Positions 36,110-44,846 of a DNA stretch of 64,000 nucleotides are shown here, one piece after another (the stretch's first letter is position 1; the number at the start of each line of letters is the position of its first letter). The DNA comes from Leptospira_A soteropolitanensis. Its GTDB lineage: Bacteria; Spirochaetota; Leptospiria; Leptospirales; Leptospiraceae. The DNA lies in assembly GCF_026151335.1 (NCBI RefSeq), contig NZ_JAMQPP010000001.1; one strand, given 5' to 3'. Under the pieces are notes generated by a model. It had not been told where the DNA came from, made no database searches, and saw nothing but the letters and a program-made list of their open reading frames with translations. Made by a program: the position numbers and the translations under genes.

Positions 36110-36685
36110 ATGGAACATAAACTCCCAGAACTTCCTTATGCAAAGGATGCCCTTCTTCCGCACATTTCACCTGAAACTTTAGAGTTTCACTATGGAAAAC
36201 ACCACCAAACTTACGTTACAAACCTCAACAACCTAATCAAAGGGACTGAGTTTGAAAATGCAACTCTTGAAGAAATTGTAAAAAAATCTTCTGGCGGAAT
36301 TTTTAATAACGCCGCGCAAATTTGGAACCACACCTTCTATTGGCATTCCCTTTCCCCTAAAGGTGGCGGAGCTCCTACAGGTGCTGTTGCTGATTTAATC
36401 ACAAAATCATTCGGATCCTTTGATGCGTTTAAAGAAAAGTTTTCCCAATCGGCCATTACTAACTTTGGATCAGGTTGGACCTGGCTTGTTAAAAAAGGTG
36501 ATGGATTAGAAATCGTGAATACAAGCAATGCTGGTAGCCCTTTGAAAGATGGACTCCAATCTTTGTTAACGATCGATGTTTGGGAACATGCTTACTATAT
36601 TGATTTCCGCAATGCCCGTCCAAAATACGTAGAAGCATTCTGGAATTTAGTGAACTGGGACTTTGCAAACCAAAACTTAAAATAA
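36110..36685 (+). CDS. sodB: Iron superoxide dismutase
   Basis: 191 residues. The metal ligands are H27 (LEFHYGKHH), H74 (IWNHTFYW), D156 and H160 (DVWEHAYY). Gln70 just before that histidine helix is the iron-type marker found in SodB (AAQIWNHTFYW), where manganese enzymes carry glycine. It dismutates superoxide in the cytoplasm; there is no signal peptide. CAGGAGAT is a strong ribosome-binding site and a terminator follows at 36711, so it is probably a single-gene transcript. Confidence 0.96.
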   Translation: MEHKLPELPYAKDALLPHISPETLEFHYGKHHQTYVTNLNNLIKGTEFENATLEEIVKKSSGGIFNNAAQIWNHTFYWHSLSPKGGGAPTGAVADLITKSFGSFDAFKEKFSQSAITNFGSGWTWLVKKGDGLEIVNTSNAGSPLKDGLQSLLTIDVWEHAYYIDFRNARPKYVEAFWNLVNWDFANQNLK

Positions 36686-36710
36686 GAACGAATTTAAGAA
36701 TCGCAGATCG

Positions 36711-36746
36711 AAAGGCAGGTTCCGGAATTCGGACCTGCCTTTTTTA
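36711..36746 (+). terminator. Rho-independent terminator after sodB
   Basis: GGCAGGT (36714-36720) pairs with ACCTGCC (36733-36739), followed by a run of T. It separates sodB from trpE. Confidence 0.9.
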
Positions 36747-36795
36747 TTTCATTTAAAGATTCAAAATGAATCTTGGTACCTAATACAGAGTTTTT

Positions 36796-38178
36796 ATGAG
36801 CCAAACACTTCCGAAAATCAAGATCCCCAAAAAACCCAATTACACTTCATTAACCTTGCCGGAAGGAATCGAGTTTTGGAAACTCTTTCGGGTCATTGAG
36901 GCAAAATACGAAAATTGTTTTTTGTTAGAATCAGCAGGAGACAACCAATACGATTCTCGTTACTCTGTGATTGGATTCCAACCTTCTCATCTCATTCTGG
37001 GAGAGCCAGGTACCTTAGAAATTGATGGAAAAAAATACTCTGTTGATAATCCATATTTTGCTTTAAGAGAGCTCACAGATTATAATTCGCTAAGCATTAG
37101 TTATGCGGGAGGATTTGTCGGTTATCTCGGTTATCAAAGTATGCAATTCTTTGAGCCAAAACTCAAACTAAAACCACATCCTGATTTTCCTGCGATGATT
37201 TTCGGATTGTATTTGGATGGTCTTATCTATGACAAATTTACAGGGGAACTCATTTATTTTGATAATGGAACAAATCGTATCAAAGAAGTGAATCAAATCT
37301 TAGAACATTTAGCAAAAGATAAATCTCAGAAACCACAAGCAAAGGTTTCTTTATTACAAGCTGGACTATCTAAGGAAGTGCACAAACAAATGGTGGAAGA
37401 AGCTTTAGAAGAAGTAAAAGCCGGAAACACCTTTCAGTGCCAAATTGGATTTGAAGAAATTTATAAAGTAGAAGGAAACCCCTTGGCAATTTATGAAACT
37501 CTTCGTGAAATTAATCCCTCTCCTCATATGTATTATGTGAAATTTGGAACTCGAGTGATTTTGGGTGCAAGTCCTGAATTACTATTTCGATTACGACAAG
37601 GAGAAATGGAATCTTTTCCTTTGGCAGGAACCACCAAACGAGGAGTTGATGCAAAAGAAGACACACTCCTTGCTCGAAAACTATTAACCGATCCGAAAGA
37701 AATCGCAGAGCACAATATGCTAATTGATCTCCACCGCAATGATGTGGGGCGAGTGGCAAAATTTGGTACTGTGAAAGTTCGTAGGCGTTTTGATGTGAAA
37801 AGATTCTCTCATGTGCAACATATCTCTAGTGAAGTGGTGGGAATTCTTTCTTCTAAAGAAGATATGTTTTCTGGACTTGCTTCTTCATTTCCAGCAGGAA
37901 CTCTATCTGGAGCTCCTAAAATTGAATCGATGAAAATTATTGAACGAATTGAAAAATCACCTCGTGGCCCTTATGGTGGCGCCGTTGGAAGTTTTGGTTT
38001 GAATGGAGATTGTACTTTTGCCATTCCCATTCGTAGTTTTTTTGTAAATGGGAACAAAGGCTTTGTTCGAGCTTCGGGAGGAATTGTTTTTGATTCTAAG
38101 CCTGAAGATGAATACCAAGAAATTATCAATAAAATGGCATCAGTTAGAAAGGCTTTAGATTTACATAAAGCTCCTTAG
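36796..38178 (+). CDS. trpE: Anthranilate synthase component I
   Basis: 460 residues. It is a chorismate-utilising enzyme with GNTFQCQIGFEEIYKVEG, PLAGTTKRG (residues 275-283), DLHRNDVGRVAKFGTV and FPAGTLSGAPKIESMKIIE. The alanine in PLAGT is typical of TrpE, where aminodeoxychorismate synthase PabB has lysine. The chorismate-binding C-terminal half is strongly conserved. It makes anthranilate with ammonia from TrpG, which is encoded 60 bases downstream. No obvious leader peptide with tryptophan codons lies before it. Confidence 0.9.
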   Translation: MSQTLPKIKIPKKPNYTSLTLPEGIEFWKLFRVIEAKYENCFLLESAGDNQYDSRYSVIGFQPSHLILGEPGTLEIDGKKYSVDNPYFALRELTDYNSLSISYAGGFVGYLGYQSMQFFEPKLKLKPHPDFPAMIFGLYLDGLIYDKFTGELIYFDNGTNRIKEVNQILEHLAKDKSQKPQAKVSLLQAGLSKEVHKQMVEEALEEVKAGNTFQCQIGFEEIYKVEGNPLAIYETLREINPSPHMYYVKFGTRVILGASPELLFRLRQGEMESFPLAGTTKRGVDAKEDTLLARKLLTDPKEIAEHNMLIDLHRNDVGRVAKFGTVKVRRRFDVKRFSHVQHISSEVVGILSSKEDMFSGLASSFPAGTLSGAPKIESMKIIERIEKSPRGPYGGAVGSFGLNGDCTFAIPIRSFFVNGNKGFVRASGGIVFDSKPEDEYQEIINKMASVRKALDLHKAP

Positions 38179-38238
38179 TTTGTAACAAATAATAGGGCAA
38201 AACGAGTAGCTAAAAAACGAGGAGAAGCAGAAATCAAA

Positions 38239-38844
38239 ATGAAAGTCCTTATCTTAGACAATTATGATTCTTTTACATTCAATCTTTACCAAATTGTAGG
38301 CGAAATCTTAGAAGAAAGAGAGAAACCTTTTCAATTGGATGTCATCCGAAATGATGAAAAACCTTTTGAATGGATTAAATCAGCTAACTATGATAAAATT
38401 ATAATTTCACCTGGTCCCGGTCATCCAGCAGACCCCGCATATTTTGGAGTGAGTGCCGATATTCTTAAGGAACTTGGAAAAACAACTTCGGTGCTTGGAA
38501 TTTGTCTTGGAATGCAAGGAATGGCAACGGTTTTCGGTGGGGAAGTGGTTCGCGCCAATGTAGCAATGCATGGGAAACTATCGCCCATTGAACATGATGG
38601 AAAAGGTGTTTTCTTTGGTTTAACTCAAGGAATAGAAATTATGCGTTATCATTCCTTAGTGGCAAAGGAATCCACTTTACCAACAGATCTGGAAATTACT
38701 GCTCGGGTTTCATCCGGGGAAGGGAAGGGCGAAATCATGGGCCTACGGCATAAAACTTTAAAAATTGAAGGGGTCCAGTTTCATCCCGAATCTTTTGGTT
38801 CGGAAGAGGGAAAGGACTTACTTCGGAACTTTATTAATTCTTAG
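38239..38844 (+). CDS. trpG: Anthranilate synthase glutamine amidotransferase component II
   Basis: 201 residues, class I glutamine amidotransferase. The triad is C89 (LGICLGMQGM), H182 and E184 (VQFHPESF). The elbow normally reads GICLGHQ; here the histidine is methionine (M92), an uncommon change outside the catalytic triad. The oxyanion region SPGPGHPADP is present. GAGGAG precedes the start. Its position behind trpE makes it the TrpG partner; a second GATase without a synthase lies at 63230. Confidence 0.9.
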   Translation: MKVLILDNYDSFTFNLYQIVGEILEEREKPFQLDVIRNDEKPFEWIKSANYDKIIISPGPGHPADPAYFGVSADILKELGKTTSVLGICLGMQGMATVFGGEVVRANVAMHGKLSPIEHDGKGVFFGLTQGIEIMRYHSLVAKESTLPTDLEITARVSSGEGKGEIMGLRHKTLKIEGVQFHPESFGSEEGKDLLRNFINS

Positions 38845-38908
38845 TTAAGACCGTAAATTGGTTGTTCTTCGTTATGATTGCAATTTTTGATTTTCTCGAA
38901 TGAATTTT

Positions 38909-40156
38909 TTATTTTAAATCTAACAACATAGCATCTTCCCAAGACGCAAAAAAATCAAAATCGTTACTTGCTTTTTGGGAATCATCTCCACCAAACAAAG
39001 AAAAACGTTTCCGTTTAATTTCATTGTATGTTGTGATCGTGTTGATTTGACCTCGTTCTGTTTTTCTGAACGTGGCATGAATTTGCGATCCGCCCCTTCC
39101 TTGTGTTCCTTGTATGAGTAGAATGAAAAATTCGTTAAAGTATTCATCCAGATTTCCTGGGATGAAAAAATTCACAAATCCTTGTGGAATGACATAAAAA
39201 AAGTTTCCATTAATTTCTTTTTTCCCAATTCGTACAAAATGTCCATCAAGCGTATCTGTTTGTTTCTCAAAGTTCGTTTTTAGTCTATATTCTAAGTTTT
39301 GAATTTTTACAGTGATTCCAAAAGATCTGATTTCAAAATCACCTAAAAAACGTATTTCTTTTGGTGAAAGAAAATAATCGGACGGGAGATTGACAGGAAA
39401 ATGAAATTGGATCGTTTTTCCTTGGTTAGTAATTTTTAACTTATGCGTCGGGTTGAACTTGTCCCAAATTTCCAGATTTAACTTAGTTTTTTCTAAACGT
39501 GAACCTGTTCTTTGATAAAATCCTGGAAATTTTGTTTTTGTATCTTCATTGATTGTAAACTCTAGAGTATGCCATTCAGCATTTTCTGTTACATGGCACT
39601 GCATAGAGCTACATAGGAATTGTAAGTTCTGGGAGGTTGATTTTAAAGTCTGATACGCATTATGATCATTGATTGCAAAAACAAAATCATGGAACCATTT
39701 AAAAAAGTCTCTAGGTTGATAGCCATTTAGTTTGTGAATGATCTTTCTTTCGACCGTATAGATTTCTCGTTCCTCCCAAATTTTTGGAGTGAAAGTGACT
39801 TTTGCCATATAATCGTATTTTGGCGGGATTGTTTCGTTCCAATATAGATTCCAATTTTGTTGATTGTCTATGTTACCATAGAGGGAAAGGAAAGGATAAC
39901 CTTCGGATGTTTTTTGTAATAATGTTTCGTTTTCTTCACTAAGACTGCCTGCCAGAGCAGAAAAATAAACTTCGTTTTTTGAAGTAGATTTAATGGAGCG
40001 TTGTAAGTGATCGTAACCTTTCCAAAACTCATAGTAATTTTGATTTTTTTGAAAACAATTCGAAATAGTAAAAACTACTATTATGAAGAATAAAGATTTT
40101 TGTAGGTTATATTTCTTTTTTAAGAATTCCATATATTTCTTGAATGAGGTTTTCAT
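38909..40156 (-). CDS. Large lipoprotein, unknown function
   Basis: 415 residues. The start at 40156 has a good AGGAAG six bases upstream, and the hydrophobic stretch SLFFIIVVFTISNC ends in a lipobox-like ISNC. The mature protein is rich in strands and aromatic residues (LEKTKLNLEIWDKFNPTHKLKI, IQFHFPVNLPSDYFLSPKEI), suggesting a beta-sandwich or porin-associated fold. It overlaps the upstream thioredoxin-like gene by 50 bases and is probably co-transcribed with it. No family is recognised. Confidence 0.75.
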   Translation of the reverse strand: MKTSFKKYMEFLKKKYNLQKSLFFIIVVFTISNCFQKNQNYYEFWKGYDHLQRSIKSTSKNEVYFSALAGSLSEENETLLQKTSEGYPFLSLYGNIDNQQNWNLYWNETIPPKYDYMAKVTFTPKIWEEREIYTVERKIIHKLNGYQPRDFFKWFHDFVFAINDHNAYQTLKSTSQNLQFLCSSMQCHVTENAEWHTLEFTINEDTKTKFPGFYQRTGSRLEKTKLNLEIWDKFNPTHKLKITNQGKTIQFHFPVNLPSDYFLSPKEIRFLGDFEIRSFGITVKIQNLEYRLKTNFEKQTDTLDGHFVRIGKKEINGNFFYVIPQGFVNFFIPGNLDEYFNEFFILLIQGTQGRGGSQIHATFRKTERGQINTITTYNEIKRKRFSLFGGDDSQKASNDFDFFASWEDAMLLDLK

Positions 40157-40604
40157 CCATTTCTTCCTGATAGGATGATGAAATCAATTTGCCTGATTTA
40201 TTAAAAATTCGTAAATAGGATTCACCCTTGTTTAGACCAACTGTAAGATGTCCTTTACGATCTAAAAGAATACTTTCGTATTGTTTTGTTTTGGATTCTT
40301 CTAAATAATTTTCCACAAGTTTGTTTGTTTCTTGAAAATCTAAATAAAGGAGAAAGTGAACTTTGGAACTATCTTTCCATAGTAAATTTTGCATTTTCCA
40401 ATATAGCTTTCGGCCTTGTTTTCTGCAAAGTTCTAAATCACGCAGGTAACATCCCATTAGAACAACAGGTTTTCCCTTAACGGAACTATCAGAATACGAT
40501 TGCCCATATTGGTCCTTCATGTGAAATTGTGGCATGGACTGTGCCTCCCATTCTTCCTGAGATATGAATACCACTGCTAAAATGAATAATACTAATCGTG
40601 ACAC
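40107..40604 (-). CDS. Exported thioredoxin-like protein lacking a CxxC motif
   Basis: 165 residues from a GTG start with an AGG upstream. A short signal peptide (RLVLFILAVVFIS) is followed by MPQFHMKDQYGQSYSDSSVKGKPVVLMGCYLRDLELCRKQGRKL, which looks like the first half of a peroxiredoxin/thioredoxin-like fold. The cysteines are spaced C-x6-C rather than CxxC, so it may be redox-inactive or work differently. ILLDRKGHLTVGLNKGESYLRIFNKSGKL completes the fold. Its 5' end overlaps the divergent SHOCT lipoprotein gene. Confidence 0.65.
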   Translation of the reverse strand: MSRLVLFILAVVFISQEEWEAQSMPQFHMKDQYGQSYSDSSVKGKPVVLMGCYLRDLELCRKQGRKLYWKMQNLLWKDSSKVHFLLYLDFQETNKLVENYLEESKTKQYESILLDRKGHLTVGLNKGESYLRIFNKSGKLISSSYQEEMDENLIQEIYGILKKEI

Positions 40605-41448
40605 AGTTTTTTACCTATTTATAAATTCATTAACGGCAAGTGCAAAAATTTTCTGCGTTTTGATTCTGATTTTTTTTGTTTACGGATGTTCTAGTTTTTC
40701 CCGCAAAATCAAGTTGATCGATTCTTCAGCTTCCTTGGCGTTTTTCGAAGTAGAGGAAGAGGAATGGAAAAAAATTTTTCCTAGCGAAATTTCTTTACTT
40801 AAGGTTAACTCTAAAAATTTTAATGAACTAACCAATTTGTTAAAATCCATCCAATACAAACGTGGCGTTCTTGCTTACGAGGATTGGGATGTATTAGTGC
40901 CAGAATCCTACCTTCCTGAAATACAAAAGTTTGCAGAAAAAATTGTAAATAGTGAAGAACCAAAAGTATACCTTTGCATTTTTAAATTAGATGATATTCT
41001 TTCCCCAAATGTTAAAATATTAAAAACAAGTTTTTATATACTAAGTACAGAAAATGGGTTGGTATTGTTGTTTCATGAAATGAATACAAATATCACATTT
41101 CAAACGCAATATTCCTTTGAAGACTGGGTTCTTTTTCATCCCTCTTTAATTCAGCCTATTTACCGGCCAGAACTTTGGTTACGGGATCGGCAACAGACTA
41201 GTTTGTACAAAGACAAAAGTCGAAGTAAAAATGGAATCTATGGAAATATTATTATTTTTAATATTCCGGAATTGATGCCAAATCCTCCTCTTTTTCGTTA
41301 TCCAAAAGAGGACGAAAATAATCCACCATTAGAACATTGGAAATCTGTTCCTGAAAAACTAAAGGCATTAGAAGAAATGCGAAAAAACAAACTCATTACT
41401 GATGAAGAATATGATCGTAAAAAAACGGAACTTTTAAAAGAATTTTAA
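40564..41448 (+). CDS. Lipoprotein with C-terminal SHOCT domain
   Basis: 294 residues (288 if started at the ATG at 40582; neither has a clear ribosome-binding site). The hydrophobic stretch IFCVLILIFFVYGCSS is a lipobox. The last 30 residues (EKLKALEEMRKNKLITDEEYDRKKTELLKEF) match the SHOCT oligomerisation domain. The middle is unrecognised. Its 5' end overlaps the divergent thioredoxin-like gene by up to 41 bases and its 3' end overlaps cysE by 4 bases. It is probably an envelope protein. Confidence 0.75.
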   Translation: MNTTAKMNNTNRDTVFYLFINSLTASAKIFCVLILIFFVYGCSSFSRKIKLIDSSASLAFFEVEEEEWKKIFPSEISLLKVNSKNFNELTNLLKSIQYKRGVLAYEDWDVLVPESYLPEIQKFAEKIVNSEEPKVYLCIFKLDDILSPNVKILKTSFYILSTENGLVLLFHEMNTNITFQTQYSFEDWVLFHPSLIQPIYRPELWLRDRQQTSLYKDKSRSKNGIYGNIIIFNIPELMPNPPLFRYPKEDENNPPLEHWKSVPEKLKALEEMRKNKLITDEEYDRKKTELLKEF

Positions 41449-42161
41449 ATTCCGTCTCCGTGAATGAACTCTTGAATCAAACGATCGTTCTCTGGAGCCT
41501 CGTCAGATGCTTTTTCTAATAGCTGTTGTTTCTCATACAATTTGTTAATGAGTTGTTGTTGTGTTTCCACTTTTTCCAGTAAAACGGAAAAAACTTTAGC
41601 GATTGGATCTGGCATTTGGTTATGTTCTAACATTTGTTCTACGCTATCAGATGCTATGTCACCAGCTTTTACCACTTTTCCGGGAATTCCAACAACAGTA
41701 CATCCTGCTGGAACATTTCTCATCACAACAGAACCGGCACCAACCCTGACATGATCTTCTACGATAATGTTTCCAAGCACTTTCGCTCCCGCTCCAATCA
41801 CAACGTTTTTTCCAATAGTTGGATGGCGTTTGCCTGATTCCTTTCCAGTTCCACCGAGAGTCACTCCTTGGAAAATTAGGGAACCAGAACCAACAATGGC
41901 AGTCTCACCGATCACAACTCCAGAACCGTGGTCAATAAAAACACCGGGTGCAATTTTTGCTCCAGGGTGAATGTCAATGCCGGTCAAAAAACGGCTAATG
42001 TAATTCACTAGTCTCGGAATGATTGGTAGGCGAAGTTGATAAAGTAAATGCGCAAATTTATGAAGCCAAAGGGCGTGTAGACCGGGATAACAAAGGACTA
42101 TTTCCAAATAGGATTTGGCCGCCGGGTCAAATTTTTTGATAATTTTGATATTTTCAAACAT
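41445..42161 (-). CDS. cysE: Serine O-acetyltransferase
   Basis: 238 residues. The enzyme acetylates serine with acetyl-CoA, the first step of cysteine synthesis. The short N-terminal helical region (SYLEIVLCYPGLHALWLHKFAHLLY) precedes a left-handed beta helix of hexapeptide repeats with the CysE landmarks IDIHPGAKIAPGVFIDHGSGVVIGETAIVG and GGTGKESGKRHPTIGKNVVIGAGAKVLG. The C-terminal tail of about 50 residues is charged and may form a coiled coil. cysK is not in the window. Confidence 0.95.
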   Translation of the reverse strand: MFENIKIIKKFDPAAKSYLEIVLCYPGLHALWLHKFAHLLYQLRLPIIPRLVNYISRFLTGIDIHPGAKIAPGVFIDHGSGVVIGETAIVGSGSLIFQGVTLGGTGKESGKRHPTIGKNVVIGAGAKVLGNIIVEDHVRVGAGSVVMRNVPAGCTVVGIPGKVVKAGDIASDSVEQMLEHNQMPDPIAKVFSVLLEKVETQQQLINKLYEKQQLLEKASDEAPENDRLIQEFIHGDGI

Positions 42162-42519
42162 TGATTAGTTGGTTTTAAAATTACTATTTAGACAAGTCAA
42201 CTTTTCCGAGAGTTGGGAAAGATTTAATGGAATCGGAGTTTGGAATGTGTACAGAAAATCCACTTGTTCAGTGGATTCAAAAGACCTAAATTTAGGAAGA
42301 ATATTTTCCCTTCGTAAAGTTTACAAAAAAATTCAACTTTGACAATTCAACCGGAAATGACACAGATTTACCAAAGGCTCAGGAACTAAGATCTAATCTG
42401 AATCCAGTTCAGACTCAAAAGATTCGGCCAAATTTCAAATTTAGACAGGTTTATCATTGATTCTTTAACTAAGTAATTTATCCTTTCGAGTAGAAATAAC
42501 TTTCTAGGTTGTTCCGACT
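42162..42519. other. Noncoding gap between cysE and the M50 protease gene
   Basis: 358 bases between divergent genes, so it should carry promoters in both directions. I see no conserved RNA or repeat. A tiny open frame of 20 codons (ATG at 42227) exists but has no supporting context. Confidence 0.5.
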
Positions 42520-43446
42520 TTGGAATCAAAAAAAACATTACATATCCTTTTATTCATTCTCACGTTTTTTACTTTAACTTACTCTGATATTTTTCTAAAT
42601 CCTCAAGTGCCTCAAACATTAGAGAATTATAAATTGGTGTTTTTACAGAATTGGCCCTATTCGGTATCATTGTTATTCATTCTTTTTGCACATGAAATGG
42701 GACATTATTTGCCAGCTCGATTTTATGGAGTGAAAGCAACTTGGCCATTTTTTATTCCATTACCTGTGGGTCCTATCGGAACTATGGGGGCGGTCATTCA
42801 AATTAAACAGCAGATTCCAGATAAAAAAGTCCTATTCGATATTGGGATTGGTGGACCAACAGCTAGTTTAGTACTTTCGATGATTGCATGGTTAGTTGGT
42901 ATTAGCCTATCGAAGGTAATAGAAATACCTCCTGGGTTTGATCGGTCGGGATTTTTATTTTTTGGAGACAGTCTTTTTACATATTTTACGAGTCAGTGGA
43001 TTTTGGGACCTATCGATTTTGCCACAATGGACATACAAGCTCATCCCCTAGCTAAAGCGGGATGGGTAGGACTTTTGATTACGGCCGTAAATTTGTTACC
43101 GTTTGGACAATTGGATGGTGGTCATGTCATATATTCTATGTTTGGCGAAAATTATCGAAAATGGATTCACGGTTTATTCACACTATTCTTAATTTTTGCA
43201 TTGATTCATTTTACCTGGTTACTTTGGGGTTTTATCATTTATTATGTGGTGAAAGTGGAACATCCTTTTATTCGTGATTCTGTTTCAGGAATAGGAAAAT
43301 TTCGATTCTACTTTGGATCCATCATGTTAGTATCATTCCTAGTTATTTTTGTACCGAAACCAATAATCTTAGGATCTGAATTTGAAGAATCCTCATTATT
43401 GATGGATATTTTTCGTCTGATAACCAATAACATCGGGTTCAATTAA
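42520..43446 (+). CDS. M50-family (site-2-protease-like) membrane metallopeptidase
   Basis: 308 residues from a TTG start. The zinc motif HEMGH is at 58-62 in the second membrane segment (LLFILFAHEMGHYLPARFYG), and LLPFGQLDGGHVIYSM near 192-207 supplies the third ligand. About six to seven membrane helices are predicted by eye, with no PDZ domain. M50 enzymes cut membrane-embedded substrates such as anti-sigma factors or signal-peptide remnants; some plant and cyanobacterial members (EGY-like) have this compact shape. The next gene overlaps it by one base (TAATG). Confidence 0.88.
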   Translation: MESKKTLHILLFILTFFTLTYSDIFLNPQVPQTLENYKLVFLQNWPYSVSLLFILFAHEMGHYLPARFYGVKATWPFFIPLPVGPIGTMGAVIQIKQQIPDKKVLFDIGIGGPTASLVLSMIAWLVGISLSKVIEIPPGFDRSGFLFFGDSLFTYFTSQWILGPIDFATMDIQAHPLAKAGWVGLLITAVNLLPFGQLDGGHVIYSMFGENYRKWIHGLFTLFLIFALIHFTWLLWGFIIYYVVKVEHPFIRDSVSGIGKFRFYFGSIMLVSFLVIFVPKPIILGSEFEESSLLMDIFRLITNNIGFN

Positions 43447-44846
43447 TGATTCGCATTTTAATTTTTTTACTGATATTTATTTCGTCTGGTATTTTTGCTC
43501 AAGAGAGCAAAGAATATAAACTTTCCGATAAAGCATACGGACTTGCTTGGGATGGTGTTAATTTTTGGTATATCGATACCAATCGTCGAGCCATTATAAA
43601 AATTAATGAAATTGGTGAACAAGAGATTTTTAATTTAGGACTGGCTAATCTTCGTGGAATTAGTTTTGATACACGAGAAGGAAAACTACTTGTAGTAGCA
43701 CCAAAACAAATTTTGAAATTGGATCCCAACTCGGGAGGCATTACAGACAAAATCCAGATCCCGCTCTCTAACGTTGCAGGAATTGCAAGTGTTGGTAATT
43801 ATTATTATATCTTAGATTTGGATTCAGGGAAGGTTCAAATTTATGATCAATCTTCCTCACTCCTTATTGGAGGATTTTTTACTGACCGGACTAGGCCACG
43901 TGATATCTGTTATGGGAGAGATTCTTTATGGATTTCTGATTCAGCCGATAACAGTATTTATCGATACGACACAAAAACTGGCAAAATTACCGGTTCTATT
44001 AAAACAAATTTACGATCGATTCGCGGTGTATTGTTAAGCGGCTCAAAACTCTGGGTTGTTGACCGTGAAAATAAAGAAATTAAAAATATTCCATTTATAG
44101 AAACAGAACGTTTTATTGCATCTGGTGAAGAAGAATACAATTTAGAAGTATCACTAAAATTCAAATTGGATTCTGTTTCATTATCCAAGGCACAAATTGC
44201 CATCCTCCATCCTCCTTCTAATGAACAACAAAGAATACGTGCTGTTAAATTTACTGATGGTACTTACCAACCTTCCTTTATTCAAAGAAATCGAGTTCAT
44301 TTAAAAAAACTTTCAATCGAAGATTTGCCGGGAGAACAAATTGTTAAGTATAAGTTTTCTTCTAAGAATCAATTTATCAAATATTATGTAACTGATGAAT
44401 ATTTAGATAAAGAAGCGACTTATCCAAATGATGTAACTCCTTTTTATGAGAAGTCTAATGAAGAATTGAAGTATTTACCTAGAGATTATTTAGACGCAAT
44501 TTACCAAGCTCGTCAAACTAGTATTAGTCTAAATGATTTTAAGGACAAAATGAAAGAGATTAGTGTTCCTATCCAACCGTTTCGTATGATTCGTTTCGAA
44601 AAAGGAAAACCAAAAGCTATTCAAGATTCTGTATCAATTTTCCTTTTGAGTTACGGTTGGATTCCCATTGCTGATTTGGGGTTGGGAAGTAATACGGACA
44701 AACGATACTTTGAAAAAAAAGAAACAGATTTAATTTTATTTCAAAGTTTGAATTCCAAATCTTCCATTTCTCCTGTATACTTTCGTAAAGATGCAAATTC
44801 AGAATGGGAAAATTTACCTGCAGAAATTACTTATAAAATTAAGTAA
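43446..44846 (+). CDS. Secreted beta-propeller-like protein
   Basis: 466 residues with a signal peptide (IRILIFLLIFISSGIFAQ). The first 220 residues are repeated blades (YGLAWDGVNFWYIDTNRRAI, LRGISFDTREGKLLVV, VAGIASVGNYYYILD, PRDICYGRDSLWISDSADNSIYRYD), like NHL or glutamine-cyclotransferase propellers. The rest shows strand-rich sequence with YITYKIK at the end and no family I know. It is coupled to the M50 gene, and the following lipoprotein gene overlaps it by 56 bases, so the three likely work together. Confidence 0.75.
   Translation: MIRILIFLLIFISSGIFAQESKEYKLSDKAYGLAWDGVNFWYIDTNRRAIIKINEIGEQEIFNLGLANLRGISFDTREGKLLVVAPKQILKLDPNSGGITDKIQIPLSNVAGIASVGNYYYILDLDSGKVQIYDQSSSLLIGGFFTDRTRPRDICYGRDSLWISDSADNSIYRYDTKTGKITGSIKTNLRSIRGVLLSGSKLWVVDRENKEIKNIPFIETERFIASGEEEYNLEVSLKFKLDSVSLSKAQIAILHPPSNEQQRIRAVKFTDGTYQPSFIQRNRVHLKKLSIEDLPGEQIVKYKFSSKNQFIKYYVTDEYLDKEATYPNDVTPFYEKSNEELKYLPRDYLDAIYQARQTSISLNDFKDKMKEISVPIQPFRMIRFEKGKPKAIQDSVSIFLLSYGWIPIADLGLGSNTDKRYFEKKETDLILFQSLNSKSSISPVYFRKDANSEWENLPAEITYKIK

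Noticed and set aside
42227..42289. 20-codon open frame in the cysE-M50 gap, possible leader peptide
   Set aside because: GGGAAAG precedes the ATG, but the frame has no run of regulatory codons, no following attenuator hairpin, and is 230 bases from the next gene.
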